A stretch of 64,000 bases of DNA from Cupriavidus alkaliphilus (lineage in GTDB: Bacteria > Pseudomonadota > Gammaproteobacteria > Burkholderiales > Burkholderiaceae): the NCBI RefSeq assembly GCF_900094595.1, contig NZ_FMAD01000009.1:186001-250000 (forward strand), in the 5' to 3' direction. The position numbers and the translations under genes were made by a program. Below the pieces are notes generated by a model. That model saw nothing but the letters and a program-made list of their open reading frames with translations, ran no database searches and was not told the origin of the DNA. Positions 16,209 to 26,569 of the stretch are shown piece after piece. Each line of letters begins with the position of its first letter. Position 1 is the first letter of the stretch.

Positions 16209-19076
16209 TCAGAGGCGCGCGGGCGGCCTGCCGCCGCCTTCGTTGCCGCCGTCGTTGCCGCCTGCGTTGCCGCCGGCGCTGGAGCCGGTCGCCGTGCCGG
16301 CGGGCGTGCCGGCTGCCTGGCCGGTTGCACCGCCCTGCGCCGCCGCGCCGGCGAAGTCGCCGGCATAGGCGCGTGACAGCGTGCCCGGCTGCATGTAGCG
16401 GCGGATGGCGGCGTTGACGGTCTCAGGGGTAGCGTCGCGCAAGCGTTGTTCGAGTTCCGCGGTAAAGGCCATGGTGCGGCCCAGGTAGAGCTGGCTGGCC
16501 AGCGCGCCGGCCAGTGCGGCGTCGTTGCTGCGGCTGACCATGCCCTGCTGCAGCAGGCCGCTGACGGCCTCGGCCAGTTCCTGGGCGGTAATGCCCTCGC
16601 GCACCAGCCGCTCCAGTTCCTCGCTGACGGCGCGCTGCACCCGCGCCAGGCTCTGCGGCGCATATTGCGCGCGCACGCCGAAGCGGCCGGCGCGGTCCAG
16701 CGCGCCCACCTGCACCCAGCTGCTCGCACCATAGCTCATGCCTTCGCGCTGGCGCAGCCGGTCCGCCAGCCGGCTGCGCAGGCTGGCGCCGCCCAGCACG
16801 CGGTTGGCAATCATCATCAGCGCATAGTCGGGCGCATCGTTGGTCAGGTCGATCGGGGCGGTGGCCAGGTACACGGCGTTGGCCTTGCCGGGCGTTGACA
16901 GCGTGAACTCGGCGGGCGCGATCGGCACGAACGGACGGTCGACGCGCGCATACGGCTGCGGCGCGGTCCAGTCGCCAAACAACGCGGCCGCGTGCGCCGC
17001 GGCAGCGGCGCCATCGAAGTCGCCGACCAGGCTCAGCTGCGCATGCCCCGTGCCGTAGAAGCGGGCATGGAAGTCGCGCACCTGCGCCAGCGTGGCCGAG
17101 CGCAGGTCGGCAATATTCTCGGCGATGGTGCGCGCATGGCGCGGGTCGCCGGCGGGGTAGGGGTCGCCGTGCCGGCCGAGCGCATTGGCGGCCAGCACGC
17201 CGGGTTCGCGCTGCACGCTTTCAAGCTCGGCGATGCTGGTCTGGCGCAGGGTCTCGAACTCGGCTTCGGGGAAGGTGGGCGCGCGCAGCAGGTCGCGCAA
17301 CAGCGACAGTACCTCGGGCAGGTGCGCGCGGCGGGTCTCGAAGCTGACCGTCACCTGCTCCGAACCGCCCGCGATGCCCACGCGCGCGCGCAGCGCCTCG
17401 ATGCGGTCGGCGATCTGCTGGCGGTCCATGCCGGCGCTGCCGCGGCGGAGCATCGCCGCGGTGAGCGCGCCCACCGTGGTCAGCCCCTGCAGGCTCTGCG
17501 CATCGCCCATGCGCAGCACCAGCACGCCGTGCACCACTTCCCCGCGCGCGGGCTTGGGCAGCAGCGCCAGCTGCATGCCGTTGGCGAGCGTCTGGCGCGT
17601 GGTATGGGCCTCGATATTGGCGGGACTGGGATCGAATGCCGCCACCGCGGCCAGCGCCGGCCGGCCCTGGTAGCCATTGACCATGGCGGTGATGTCGGGC
17701 ACCGCCGGCACTTGCGCGCGCTGCGGTTGCTCGGCCGGCAGGAACACGCCAAGGGTGCGGTTCGAAGCCTGGAAGTAGTTCAGCGCCACGCGCTGCACGT
17801 CGGCCAGCGTGGTGGTTTCGATGCGGTCGCGCGCCAGGAAGAACAGGCGCCAGTCGCCCTTGGCGATGGCCTCGGACAGAGCAATCCCGAGCGCGCCGGG
17901 GTCGTTCATGTACTGCTCGTAGGCGTTGCGCATGCGCACCCGCGCGCGCTCCAGCTCGGCCTCGGTCACGGGTGCCTCGGCAAAGCCCTCGATCTGCGTG
18001 ATCAGGCCGGCGCGGGCGGCCGCGAGCGGCTGGTCTTTCGACGCCTGCGCCATGAACAGCAGCGCGCCGGGGTCCTTCATCGCATAGAACGCGCTGCCGA
18101 TCGAGGTAGCCTGTCCGCGCTCCACCAGCGCCTTGTACAGCCGGCCACCGGGAGTGTCGCCAAGGATGATGGTCAACAGCGCCAGCGCGGTGGTGTCGGG
18201 GTGCGCGCCGGGGCTGACATGGTATTGCGCGGCCACCAGGCGGGTGTCGCCCGGGCGCATCACCACCAGCTCGCGCGCACCTTCCTGTGCGGGCTCGACG
18301 GTGGGCTCGGGCGGCAGCACGCGCTGCGGGCGCGGAATCGGCCCGAAATAGCGCGCGATGCGCGCCAGCGTGGCGGCGGGATCGAACTTGCCCGCCACCA
18401 CCAGCACCGCGTTGTCGGGCTGGTAATAGCGGCGGTAGAACGCGCGCAGGTTGTCGAGGCTGACGTTCTCGACGTCGCTGCGCGCGCCGATCGGGGCCTT
18501 GCCGTAGTTGTGCCAGCGGTAGGCGGCGGCCATGGTCTGCTGCATCAGCATGCGCCCGGGGCTGTTCTCGCCCATTTCCATCTCGTTGCGCACCACCGTC
18601 ATCTCGCTGTCGAGGTCGGCGCGCGCGATCACGCTGTTGACCATGCGGTCGGCCTCCATGCGCAGCGCCCAGTCGAGGTTGTCGTCGCTGGCGGTGAAGG
18701 TCTCGAAGTAGTTGGTGCGGTCCTGCGCGGTGGTGCCGTTCACGCTCATGCCGCGCCGGGCGAACTCGCCCGGGATGGTCTTGCCCGGCAGCGACGGCGT
18801 GCCCTTGAACAGCAGGTGCTCGAGCAGGTGCGCCATGCCGGTTTCGCCGTAGTTTTCGTGGCGGCTGCCGACCAGGTAGGTGATGTTGACGGTGGTGGTG
18901 GGCTTGGCGGCATCGGGTGCCAGCACGATGCGCAGGCCGTTGGGCAGGCGGTGTTCGGTAATGCCTTCGACCGACGCCACCTGTGTCGCCTGCACGGGCG
19001 CTGCCGAGGGCTGCGCCAGCGCCATGGGGCAGGCCAGCGTGGCAAGCAGTGACAGGTGCAGGGCGGTGCGGCGCAT
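16209..19076 (-). CDS. Periplasmic M16-family zinc metallopeptidase (tandem domains)
   Basis: A secreted or periplasmic insulinase/pitrilysin-type peptidase of 955 residues. A signal peptide (residues 1-22, ending ALAQ) is followed by an active M16 half with the inverted zinc motif HLLEH at 83-87 and the downstream acidic cluster NEMEMGEN. The second half, from about residue 490, is an M16-like domain without HxxEH, as usual for such pairs. The last 40 residues are Gly/Ala/Asn-rich low-complexity sequence. The ATG at 19076 was chosen because it gives the signal peptide directly. It is divergent from the Ada-AlkA gene. Natural substrate unknown. Confidence 0.93.
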   Translation of the reverse strand: MRRTALHLSLLATLACPMALAQPSAAPVQATQVASVEGITEHRLPNGLRIVLAPDAAKPTTTVNITYLVGSRHENYGETGMAHLLEHLLFKGTPSLPGKTIPGEFARRGMSVNGTTAQDRTNYFETFTASDDNLDWALRMEADRMVNSVIARADLDSEMTVVRNEMEMGENSPGRMLMQQTMAAAYRWHNYGKAPIGARSDVENVSLDNLRAFYRRYYQPDNAVLVVAGKFDPAATLARIARYFGPIPRPQRVLPPEPTVEPAQEGARELVVMRPGDTRLVAAQYHVSPGAHPDTTALALLTIILGDTPGGRLYKALVERGQATSIGSAFYAMKDPGALLFMAQASKDQPLAAARAGLITQIEGFAEAPVTEAELERARVRMRNAYEQYMNDPGALGIALSEAIAKGDWRLFFLARDRIETTTLADVQRVALNYFQASNRTLGVFLPAEQPQRAQVPAVPDITAMVNGYQGRPALAAVAAFDPSPANIEAHTTRQTLANGMQLALLPKPARGEVVHGVLVLRMGDAQSLQGLTTVGALTAAMLRRGSAGMDRQQIADRIEALRARVGIAGGSEQVTVSFETRRAHLPEVLSLLRDLLRAPTFPEAEFETLRQTSIAELESVQREPGVLAANALGRHGDPYPAGDPRHARTIAENIADLRSATLAQVRDFHARFYGTGHAQLSLVGDFDGAAAAAHAAALFGDWTAPQPYARVDRPFVPIAPAEFTLSTPGKANAVYLATAPIDLTNDAPDYALMMIANRVLGGASLRSRLADRLRQREGMSYGASSWVQVGALDRAGRFGVRAQYAPQSLARVQRAVSEELERLVREGITAQELAEAVSGLLQQGMVSRSNDAALAGALASQLYLGRTMAFTAELEQRLRDATPETVNAAIRRYMQPGTLSRAYAGDFAGAAAQGGATGQAAGTPAGTATGSSAGGNAGGNDGGNEGGGRPPARL

Positions 19077-19195
19077 GAAGTCTCCGACGGGAAGAGTAAG
19101 GGCAGGCCAACTGTGCCCCAACCCATCCCCGCGCGCCAGAGGGAAATGTCCGAAACCAGCGGATGCGCGCCGGCATCTGGCGGTAGCATGCCGTC

Positions 19196-20677
19196 ATGAA
19201 CCTCGATCCCGATACCTGCTACAAGGCCGTGGCCTCGCACGACCGCCGCTTCGACGGACGCTTCTTCGTGGGCGTGTCGTCGACCGGCGTGTATTGCCGC
19301 CCCGTGTGCGCGGTACGCACCCCCAAGCGCGAGAACTGCTCGTTCTATGAAAGCGCCGCCGCGGCGGAGAAGCATGGCTTCCGCCCGTGCCTGCGCTGCC
19401 GCCCGGAACTGGCGCCGGGGCATGGCCTGGCCGATATTTCCGGCCGGCTGGCGCAGGCCGCCGCCACGCTGATCGACGAAGGCTTTATGGCCGACGGCAG
19501 CGTGGCCGCGCTGGCGGCGCGCATCGGCGTGACCGAGCGCCACCTGCGGCGGCTGTTCGACGCGCAGTTCGGCGTGTCGGTGCTGGAGTACGCGCAGACC
19601 CAGCGGCTGCTGCTGGCCAAGCGGTTGCTGGCCGACACCGCGCTGCCGGTGACGGACGTGGCGCTGGCGGCAGGCTTCGGCAGCGTGCGCCGCTTCAACG
19701 ATGTGCTGAAGACCCGCTACGGCCTGACGCCGCTGGCGTTGCGCCGGCGTGCCGCCGAGGGTGTGGCCGACCGGCTGGTGTTCGAGCTGGGCTACCGCCC
19801 GCCGTTCGCGTGGGACGCATGGCTGCGCTTTCTCGGCACGCGCGCGGTCGACGGCATCGAGGCCATCCGGGACGGCGCCTACCTGCGCACCCTGCGCGTC
19901 GAAGCCGGCGGCAGCGCCCACCTCGGCTGGGTGCGCATCGAGCATGTGCCGCGCCGGCTGGTGCTGCGCGTGACGCTGTCGGCGTCGCTGGCGCACGTGA
20001 TTCCGCAAGCGCTGGGCAAGGTGCGCCGGCTGTGCGACCTGGGCTGCCGCCCCGACGTGGTGGACCGCCATCTGGGCGAACTGGCCGAGGCGATGCCCGG
20101 CGTGCGCCTGCCGGGCTGCGTCGATGGCTTCGAGATCGCGGTGCGCGCCGTGGTCGGGCAGGTGATTTCGGTGGTGCAGGCGCGGCGCATCCTGGCCGCG
20201 CTGGCGCAGCGCGCGGGGCAGGCGCTGGACGGCGCACCGCCCGACGGCCTGCGCCATACCTTCCCGAGCGCGGCCGCGCTGGCGGCATTGCCCGAGGCTG
20301 CGCTGCGCGAGGCCGGCGTGTCGCCAGGCAAGGCTCGCACGCTGCAGGCGCTGTCCCGCCGCGTGGCCGACGGCACGCTGGTGCTCGACCCGCATGCGGC
20401 GCCGGAGCAGGCGGTGGCGGCGCTGCGCGAGATCGACGGCATCGGCGACTGGACCGCGCAATATGTCGCCATGCGCGCGCTGGGGTGGCCGGATGCCTTC
20501 CCTGGCACCGACTATGCGCTGCGCAAGGTGCTGGGCGTCAGCACCGTGCGCGCCATGCACGAACGCACCGTGCAATGGGCGCCGTGGCGGGCCTACGCCG
20601 CGATCCACCTGTGGCATCGCTACGAAGCGATGAAGGACACGCCGCCGGCCGCGGCGCAACCGGAGACCTCCCCATGA
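19196..20677 (+). CDS. Ada-AlkA fusion: alkylation sensor and 3-methyladenine DNA glycosylase
   Basis: A 493-residue repair and regulatory protein. Residues 1-75 form the Ada zinc domain, with Cys34, Cys38, Cys65 and Cys68 as likely ligands and Cys34 as the methylphosphotriester acceptor. An AraC-type helix-turn-helix region (about 85-185) has VAALAARIGVTERHLRRLF and VTDVALAAGFGSVRRFNDV. An AlkA N-terminal domain follows, then an HhH-GPD glycosylase domain ending in LREIDGIGDWTAQYVAMRALG, where the Asp after the Gly-rich hairpin (IGDW) and a later Asp are the usual catalytic region. The C-terminal O6-methyltransferase half of enteric Ada is absent and supplied by the next gene, which overlaps by ATGA. 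It probably activates its own operon on alkylation damage. Confidence 0.93.
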   Translation: MNLDPDTCYKAVASHDRRFDGRFFVGVSSTGVYCRPVCAVRTPKRENCSFYESAAAAEKHGFRPCLRCRPELAPGHGLADISGRLAQAAATLIDEGFMADGSVAALAARIGVTERHLRRLFDAQFGVSVLEYAQTQRLLLAKRLLADTALPVTDVALAAGFGSVRRFNDVLKTRYGLTPLALRRRAAEGVADRLVFELGYRPPFAWDAWLRFLGTRAVDGIEAIRDGAYLRTLRVEAGGSAHLGWVRIEHVPRRLVLRVTLSASLAHVIPQALGKVRRLCDLGCRPDVVDRHLGELAEAMPGVRLPGCVDGFEIAVRAVVGQVISVVQARRILAALAQRAGQALDGAPPDGLRHTFPSAAALAALPEAALREAGVSPGKARTLQALSRRVADGTLVLDPHAAPEQAVAALREIDGIGDWTAQYVAMRALGWPDAFPGTDYALRKVLGVSTVRAMHERTVQWAPWRAYAAIHLWHRYEAMKDTPPAAAQPETSP

Positions 20678-21174
20678 CCAGCTATCGCCATATCGACAGC
20701 CCGCTGGGCACCGTGCTGCTGCGCGCGCGCGACGGGCACCTGACCGGCCTCTTCTTCGCGGGGCAGAAGTACCATCCCGCCGGCATTGCCGACAGCCGTG
20801 ACGTGCCTGCCGCCGACGCCGCGGTGCTGGACCGCGCCGCCGCCGAGCTGGCCGAGTATTTCGCCGGCCGCCGCGACACCTTTACCGTGCCGGTGCGCTT
20901 TGCCGGCAGCCCGTTCCAGCAGCGGGTGTGGCAGGCGCTGCTGGAAATTCCGTGCGGCGCCACCGCTTCGTACGGCGAACTGGCGCGCACGCTCGGGCTG
21001 CCGCCCACGCATGCGCGCGCGGTAGGCGGCGCGGTCGGCCGCAACCCGCTGTCGGTGATCGTGCCCTGCCATCGCGTGCTGGGCAGCGCCGGCGCGCTGA
21101 CCGGCTATGCCGGCGGCATCGAGCGCAAGCGCGCCCTGCTGCGGCGCGAGGGCATCGGCGCCGCCACGGGCTGA
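20674..21174 (+). CDS. ogt: Methylated-DNA--protein-cysteine methyltransferase
   Basis: A suicide enzyme that takes the methyl group from O6-methylguanine or O4-methylthymine. It is 166 residues long with an N-terminal alpha/beta domain and a C-terminal DNA-binding domain. The acceptor Cys132 lies in the invariant IVPCHRV, preceded by GNRNP-like VGRNPL and followed by the lid sequence LTGYAGGIERKRALL. Its start codon overlaps the stop of the Ada-AlkA gene, so the two are translated together and probably induced together. Confidence 0.95.
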   Translation: MTSYRHIDSPLGTVLLRARDGHLTGLFFAGQKYHPAGIADSRDVPAADAAVLDRAAAELAEYFAGRRDTFTVPVRFAGSPFQQRVWQALLEIPCGATASYGELARTLGLPPTHARAVGGAVGRNPLSVIVPCHRVLGSAGALTGYAGGIERKRALLRREGIGAATG

Positions 21175-21190
21175 GACCGGCCGCGCGGCG

Positions 21191-21772
21191 ATGGCACGCC
21201 TGTTCATCGCGGTGGAAGTGCCGCCCGCACAGGCGGTGGGGCTGTTGTCGGCGCTGCCAGCCGCGCCTGGCGTACGCGCCGCGACGCCCGCGCAGGTCCA
21301 CCTGACCCTGCACTTCCTCGGCGAAGGCCTGGGCGAGGCGGCACAGGCCGTCGAAAAGCTCGGTGCCGCGCTCGCGATGCTGCGCACCCCCGCGTTCACG
21401 CTGCAGGCGTATGGCACCGGACGCTTCCGCAGCGGCCCGGGCTCGGTGCTGTGGGCCGGCCTCGCGCCCGGCCCCGGACTGGACGCGCTGCGCGCCTTGT
21501 ACGCCGAGGTGGGGCAGGCACTGGCGCACGCCGCCGGCTTCCCGCCGGAGCGGCGGCGCTTCCATCCTCACGTGACCCTGGCCCGCTGCAAGCCGACCGT
21601 GCCCGAGAGCGCGCTGCGGGCCTGGCTCGATGCCCACCGCACGCTGGCCAGCGCGCCCTGGCGCGTCGCACGGCTGGTGTTGTTCGAAAGCCAGCTCGGT
21701 CCGCAGGGCCCGCAACACCTGCTGCGCCAAGCCTGGCAGCTGGCGGCGCCGGGCCCTACGCCAGGTTGCTGA
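21191..21772 (+). CDS. thpR: RNA 2',3'-cyclic phosphodiesterase (ThpR/LigT family)
   Basis: A 2H phosphoesterase of 193 residues that opens 2',3'-cyclic phosphate RNA ends. Both HxTx motifs are present: HLTLHFLG near residue 37 and HPHVTLAR near residue 130. It starts 16 bp after ogt and its tail overlaps the convergent lysE gene by 17 bp. Joining an RNA-end enzyme to alkylation repair genes may mean damage-related RNA repair, but the family is often placed at random, so this is only a hint. Confidence 0.9.
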   Translation: MARLFIAVEVPPAQAVGLLSALPAAPGVRAATPAQVHLTLHFLGEGLGEAAQAVEKLGAALAMLRTPAFTLQAYGTGRFRSGPGSVLWAGLAPGPGLDALRALYAEVGQALAHAAGFPPERRRFHPHVTLARCKPTVPESALRAWLDAHRTLASAPWRVARLVLFESQLGPQGPQHLLRQAWQLAAPGPTPGC

Positions 21773-22379
21773 AGCCCAGCGCCACGCCCAGTCCGCACAG
21801 GGCCGAGCCGATGGCGCGGTCGAGCAGTCGCTGGCGGCGCAGCATGGCCGCGCGCAGCGCCGGCGCGGTGAACACCCACGCCACCACGCTGAACCACGCC
21901 AGGTGCGCCACCGACATGAACCCGCCATAGACCCACTGCACCGGAACCGGAGTGTGGGCGTTCACCACCTGCGTGTAAGTGCTGACGACAAACAGCGTGG
22001 TCTTCGGGTTCAACGCATTGGTCAGCAAGCCCATGCGCAGCGCTGCCAGCGGGGCCAGCGCGCGGCCGCCGTCCAGGTCTACCGCCAGCGTGTCGCGCTT
22101 GCGCAGCGTCTGCAGGCCGATCCAGACCAGGTAGGCCGCGCCCAGCGCCTTCACTACCGTCAGCACGCCATGCGCGTGTGCCATCAGCAGAGACACCCCG
22201 AACATCGTATAGAGCACATGCACCTGCACGCCCAGGGCGATGCCGAGCGCACTGAGCAGGCCGGCGCGGCGGCCGTACAGGTAGCTGTTGCGGGTGACCA
22301 TGGCGAAGTCCGGGCCGGGGCTGATCACGGCCAGCATGGTCACCGCGGCGACCGCCAGGGTTTCGGCGAGAGGGGGCAT
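21756..22379 (-). CDS. LysE-family amino acid exporter
   Basis: A 207-residue inner membrane exporter of the LysE/RhtB family. The N-terminal signature ISPGPDFAMVTRNSYLYGRRAGLLSALG is clear, and about six hydrophobic segments are present with the mid-protein family motif NPKTTLFVVSTY. It is divergent from a LysR gene that may control it. Its upstream region holds, in order away from the gene, a 7-bp stem hairpin at 22411-22430 (GATCCCC/GGGGATC) and copy 6 of the dispersed motif pointing toward the gene. Substrate unknown. Confidence 0.92.
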   Translation of the reverse strand: MPPLAETLAVAAVTMLAVISPGPDFAMVTRNSYLYGRRAGLLSALGIALGVQVHVLYTMFGVSLLMAHAHGVLTVVKALGAAYLVWIGLQTLRKRDTLAVDLDGGRALAPLAALRMGLLTNALNPKTTLFVVSTYTQVVNAHTPVPVQWVYGGFMSVAHLAWFSVVAWVFTAPALRAAMLRRQRLLDRAIGSALCGLGVALGFSNLA

Positions 22380-22433
22380 GTTGCGTCAGATTATGTTGAG
22401 TTTTCTGGCCGATCCCCGTTCGTGGGGATCAAA

Positions 22434-22450
22434 GCGTACCCAATTCTGCG
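22434..22450 (-). repeat. Dispersed 17-bp motif, copy 6 (inverted)
   Basis: On the minus strand it reads CGCAGAATTGGGTACGC, two mismatches from the core, preceded by GGCA and followed by TTTGAT. It lies 54 bp upstream of the lysE start and is oriented toward it, the only copy on the minus strand and the only one serving a minus-strand gene. Confidence 0.65.
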
Positions 22451-22511
22451 TGCCGCAAAGCGCCCCCACAACCGATATATACTCGCGCGATTCCATGAGA
22501 AAAACTGACCG

Positions 22512-23375
22512 ATGCACTGGCTGGGATGGATCCGATTCTTCGAGGCCGCGGCGCGCCATGAGAGCTTTGCCCGCGCGGCGGAGGAGCTGCACCTGACCCA
22601 CGGCGCGGTCAGCCGGCAGATCCGCCAGCTGGAAGACACGCTCGGCGTGGCGCTGTTCGAGCGGCGCAACCGCGGCGTTTTCCTGACCGAGGCGGGGCGC
22701 TCGCTGTTTGCGGCGGCGACGCAGTCGATGGAGGGACTGGCCGCCGCGGCCGCGCGCATCCGCACACAGCCGGCGGGGCGGGCCCTGGTGCTGTCGTGCG
22801 AGCCGACCATCGCCATGCGCTGGCTGATCCCGCGGCTGCCGCGCTTTGCCGCGCGCCATCCCGACATTGCGCTGCACCTGATGGCGGCGGGCGGACCGAT
22901 CGACTTTGCGCGCAGCGGCGCCGACCTGGCGCTGCGGCGCAATGACTTTGCCTTCGATGCGCGCTGGCATGCGCGCGAGGTGGTGCAGGAACGCGTGGGC
23001 CCGGTGTGCCGGCCTCAGGCCGCCGAGGGTGCAGCGGTGGCGCCGGTGCGGTTGCATACGCGCACGCGGCCCGAGGCCTGGCAGCGCTGGCAGGCGGCGT
23101 GCCCCGATGACGCGGGCCGTTTGCGCCTGGACGGCGACGCCTGGTACGAGCACTTCTATCTGAGCCTGCAGGCCGCGGCGGCGGGACTGGGCTGGGCCAT
23201 GGCGTCGCAGCTGATGGCCGCCGACGAGATCGCCGACGGCCGGCTGGCCGCGCCGTTCGGCTTTGCGGCCGACGGCTCAGCCTATCACCTGCTGTCGCCC
23301 GCGCCGTTCGAGCACGACACGCGCCGGCTGGCGCTGCTCGCATGGCTGCGCGAGTGCGCGCAGGCCACGGCCTGA
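22512..23375 (+). CDS. LysR-family regulator (GcvA-like)
   Basis: A 287-residue LysR-type regulator: N-terminal winged helix (residues 1-60, with FARAAEELHLTHGAVSRQIRQLE as helix-turn-helix) and an effector domain starting at about residue 88. The pattern, including WLIPRLPRF and FARSGADLALR, is that of the GcvA subgroup. A possible -10 element TATACT lies at 22478-22483, close to the start. Divergent from lysE, which is the most likely target (inference). Confidence 0.92.
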   Translation: MHWLGWIRFFEAAARHESFARAAEELHLTHGAVSRQIRQLEDTLGVALFERRNRGVFLTEAGRSLFAAATQSMEGLAAAAARIRTQPAGRALVLSCEPTIAMRWLIPRLPRFAARHPDIALHLMAAGGPIDFARSGADLALRRNDFAFDARWHAREVVQERVGPVCRPQAAEGAAVAPVRLHTRTRPEAWQRWQAACPDDAGRLRLDGDAWYEHFYLSLQAAAAGLGWAMASQLMAADEIADGRLAAPFGFAADGSAYHLLSPAPFEHDTRRLALLAWLRECAQATA

Positions 23376-23581
23376 AAGCCACGCCAGCGCTACCCCCCGG
23401 AAGTCTGTGCTCAAGTTCTGCCACAGATTTGCCGAAGTGAGATCATCGGTCTTGCCGGCCAATGGTGCAGGCGCTTAACATGCGGCGCGCGGCCGGCAGG
23501 CCGGTGCCGCCGACGGGCTCCGGCTGGTCCGCGGCTGCGACAGGCCGTCGCTCTCAGCCCCTCCAGATGTTGCGTGAACCT

Positions 23582-24334
23582 ATGAACCAGCACGACGCCC
23601 CCGGGCCCGCCGATCACGACACCGAAGCCGAGCCGGCGGACGACCGCTATCGCCTGACCCACAACTCGCAGATCGGCACGGTGCTGCGCGACCTGGCGTG
23701 GCAGAAGTGCATGTTGAGCGTGCGCACCCGCAGCGCGCACCAGTTCGTTACCTCGATCCTGCATGTCGACCCGGTCAACCGCACCTTCGTCTTTGACTGG
23801 TGCAATGCCGAGCCCGAACGGATGTCGCTGATGACCTCCGAAGAGAACGCGTTCTCCGGGCTGCTGCGCGGCGTGCCGGTCAACTTCGTGGTCGGCCAGC
23901 CGGCGGCCACGCGCTATGAAGACGGTCCCGCCTTCGTCGTCGAGTTTCCGGAAAAGCTCTATCACTTCCAGCGTCGCCGCCATTTCCGCGCGCGCACGCT
24001 GGTGACCAAGGGCTACCGCTGCGAGATGCCGATGCCGGACAAGACCGTGCTGGGCCTCGATATCGCCGACCTGTCGCTGTCCGGCGTGGGCCTGCGCTCA
24101 AAGACCGTCACCGCCGACCACCTGCCGGTCGGCACCACGGTGGCGAAGTGCCGGCTGGACTTCCGCGACCTGGGCAAGCTGGAGGTGGACATGCAGGTGG
24201 TCGGCCACTGGCTGGTGGGCCACGACGACAGCGCCATCCACCACTTCGGCTGCGCCTTCGTCAATCCGGACGGGCGCATGGAGAACTTCCTGCAGCGGCT
24301 GGTGTTCGCGCTCGAACTGGCGCACCGCGGCTGA
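23582..24334 (+). CDS. ycgR: YcgR-type c-di-GMP flagellar brake protein
   Basis: A cytosolic c-di-GMP effector that slows flagellar rotation. It is 250 residues with an N-terminal YcgR domain (about 20-130) and a C-terminal PilZ domain. The two c-di-GMP binding motifs are present: the Arg-rich RxxxR in QRRRHFRART and DLSLSGVGL for D/NxSxxG. The ATG at 23582 was chosen because codons upstream run through non-conserved Ala/Arg sequence; its ribosome site is weak. No flagellar gene is near. Confidence 0.9.
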   Translation: MNQHDAPGPADHDTEAEPADDRYRLTHNSQIGTVLRDLAWQKCMLSVRTRSAHQFVTSILHVDPVNRTFVFDWCNAEPERMSLMTSEENAFSGLLRGVPVNFVVGQPAATRYEDGPAFVVEFPEKLYHFQRRRHFRARTLVTKGYRCEMPMPDKTVLGLDIADLSLSGVGLRSKTVTADHLPVGTTVAKCRLDFRDLGKLEVDMQVVGHWLVGHDDSAIHHFGCAFVNPDGRMENFLQRLVFALELAHRG

Positions 24335-24407
24335 CGCCGCCTCGGATCGGCGCGCACCCCGCCGCTCGCCGCCCGGTTTACGCTAAATTGCCCGCCAGTT
24401 CGCATGA

Positions 24408-25601
<1,194 letters not shown>

Positions 25602-25626
25602 GGCCGACGGCCGGCTAGCGGCAGGA

Positions 25627-26475
25627 TCAGGACCCGACCATCCGTCCGATCGCGGCGGCGGCCTCGCGCATCGGCGCCAGCAGCCGCGTGATCATGTCCG
25701 CTTCGGAGACGCGCGCGGCGCGCACGCTCACGCTCAGCCCCGCCAGCACGATGCCCGAGGCCGAGCGCACCGGCACCGCCATGGCGCGCAGGCCCGGCTC
25801 CAGCTCTTCGTCGACGATCACATAGTCCACTTCGCGGGCGCGCTCGAAGCAGGCTTCCAGTTCCTGCCGCGAAACCTTGGTCTGCAGCGTGCGCGGGCGC
25901 AGCTCCGCATGCTCGAAGAAGCCGTCCAGCACCGTGGCGGGCTGGTGCGCCAGCAGCAGCCGGCCGTTGGAGGTGCAGTAGGCCGGCAGGCGGCTGCCCA
26001 TGCCGAGCGAATAGTTCAGCACGCGCTGCACTTCGGAGCGCACCAGGTACAGGATGTCGGTGCCGTCCAGGATCGCCAGCGTGCAGGTCTCGTGGATGCG
26101 CGCGCTCAGGTTGTCCAGGATCGGCTGCGCCAGCGACACCAGCGAGGTCGACGAGAAATACGCGTGCCCCAGGTGCAGCACGCGCGGGCGCAGCGCGAAC
26201 TGCCCGTCCTGCTGGCTGACATAGCCCAGCTGCTCCAGCGTGTACAGGCAGCGCCGCACCGACGCGCGCGAGAGCTGGGTCCGCTGTGCCACCTGCGAGA
26301 TCGTCAGCGGGCGCTTGCGCTCGGAAAACGCTTCCAGCACGGTCAGCCCGCGCGCCAGCGACAGCATGAAATTGGGATCGCCGGCAAAGCTGGCGAGCAG
26401 GTCGGCCTGGGGCCGGGCAACGCGGACGGTGTCGGCCTGGGCATGGCCAAGACCGATGGGGCGGAGGACATCCAT
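25627..26475 (-). CDS. IclR-family regulator (PcaR/PobR-like)
   Basis: A 282-residue IclR-type regulator. The winged helix is at about residues 30-90 (ISQVAQRTQLSRASVRRCLYTLEQLGYV) after the characteristic MLSLARGLTVLEAFS. The ligand-binding GAF-like domain holds SLGMGSRLPAYCTSNGRLLLA and the C-terminal AGLSVSVRAARVS. This pattern fits the beta-ketoadipate PcaR/PcaU/PobR subgroup that senses aromatic acids. No protocatechuate genes are within the window, so the target is unknown. The start at 26475 lacks a good ribosome site, and the N-terminal 25 residues are not conserved. Confidence 0.9.
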   Translation of the reverse strand: MDVLRPIGLGHAQADTVRVARPQADLLASFAGDPNFMLSLARGLTVLEAFSERKRPLTISQVAQRTQLSRASVRRCLYTLEQLGYVSQQDGQFALRPRVLHLGHAYFSSTSLVSLAQPILDNLSARIHETCTLAILDGTDILYLVRSEVQRVLNYSLGMGSRLPAYCTSNGRLLLAHQPATVLDGFFEHAELRPRTLQTKVSRQELEACFERAREVDYVIVDEELEPGLRAMAVPVRSASGIVLAGLSVSVRAARVSEADMITRLLAPMREAAAAIGRMVGS

Positions 26476-26569
26476 GGGAGGCTGGGGGTGGTCTACGGTC
26501 GTTCGATAATCGCGCAATGTTAAACCGCTCAGGCGCTGCGGGCCAGTACTGCTTGCATGCTGCGCTGCG

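Noticed and set aside
16992..19052. A 686-codon plus-strand frame opposite the M16 peptidase
   Set aside because: Repetitive Gly/Gln/His/Arg composition and no motif; the minus-strand peptidase is clear.
22411..22430. Hairpin before lysE as a riboswitch
   Set aside because: A single 7-bp stem without further structure does not resemble the known lysine or guanidine riboswitches.
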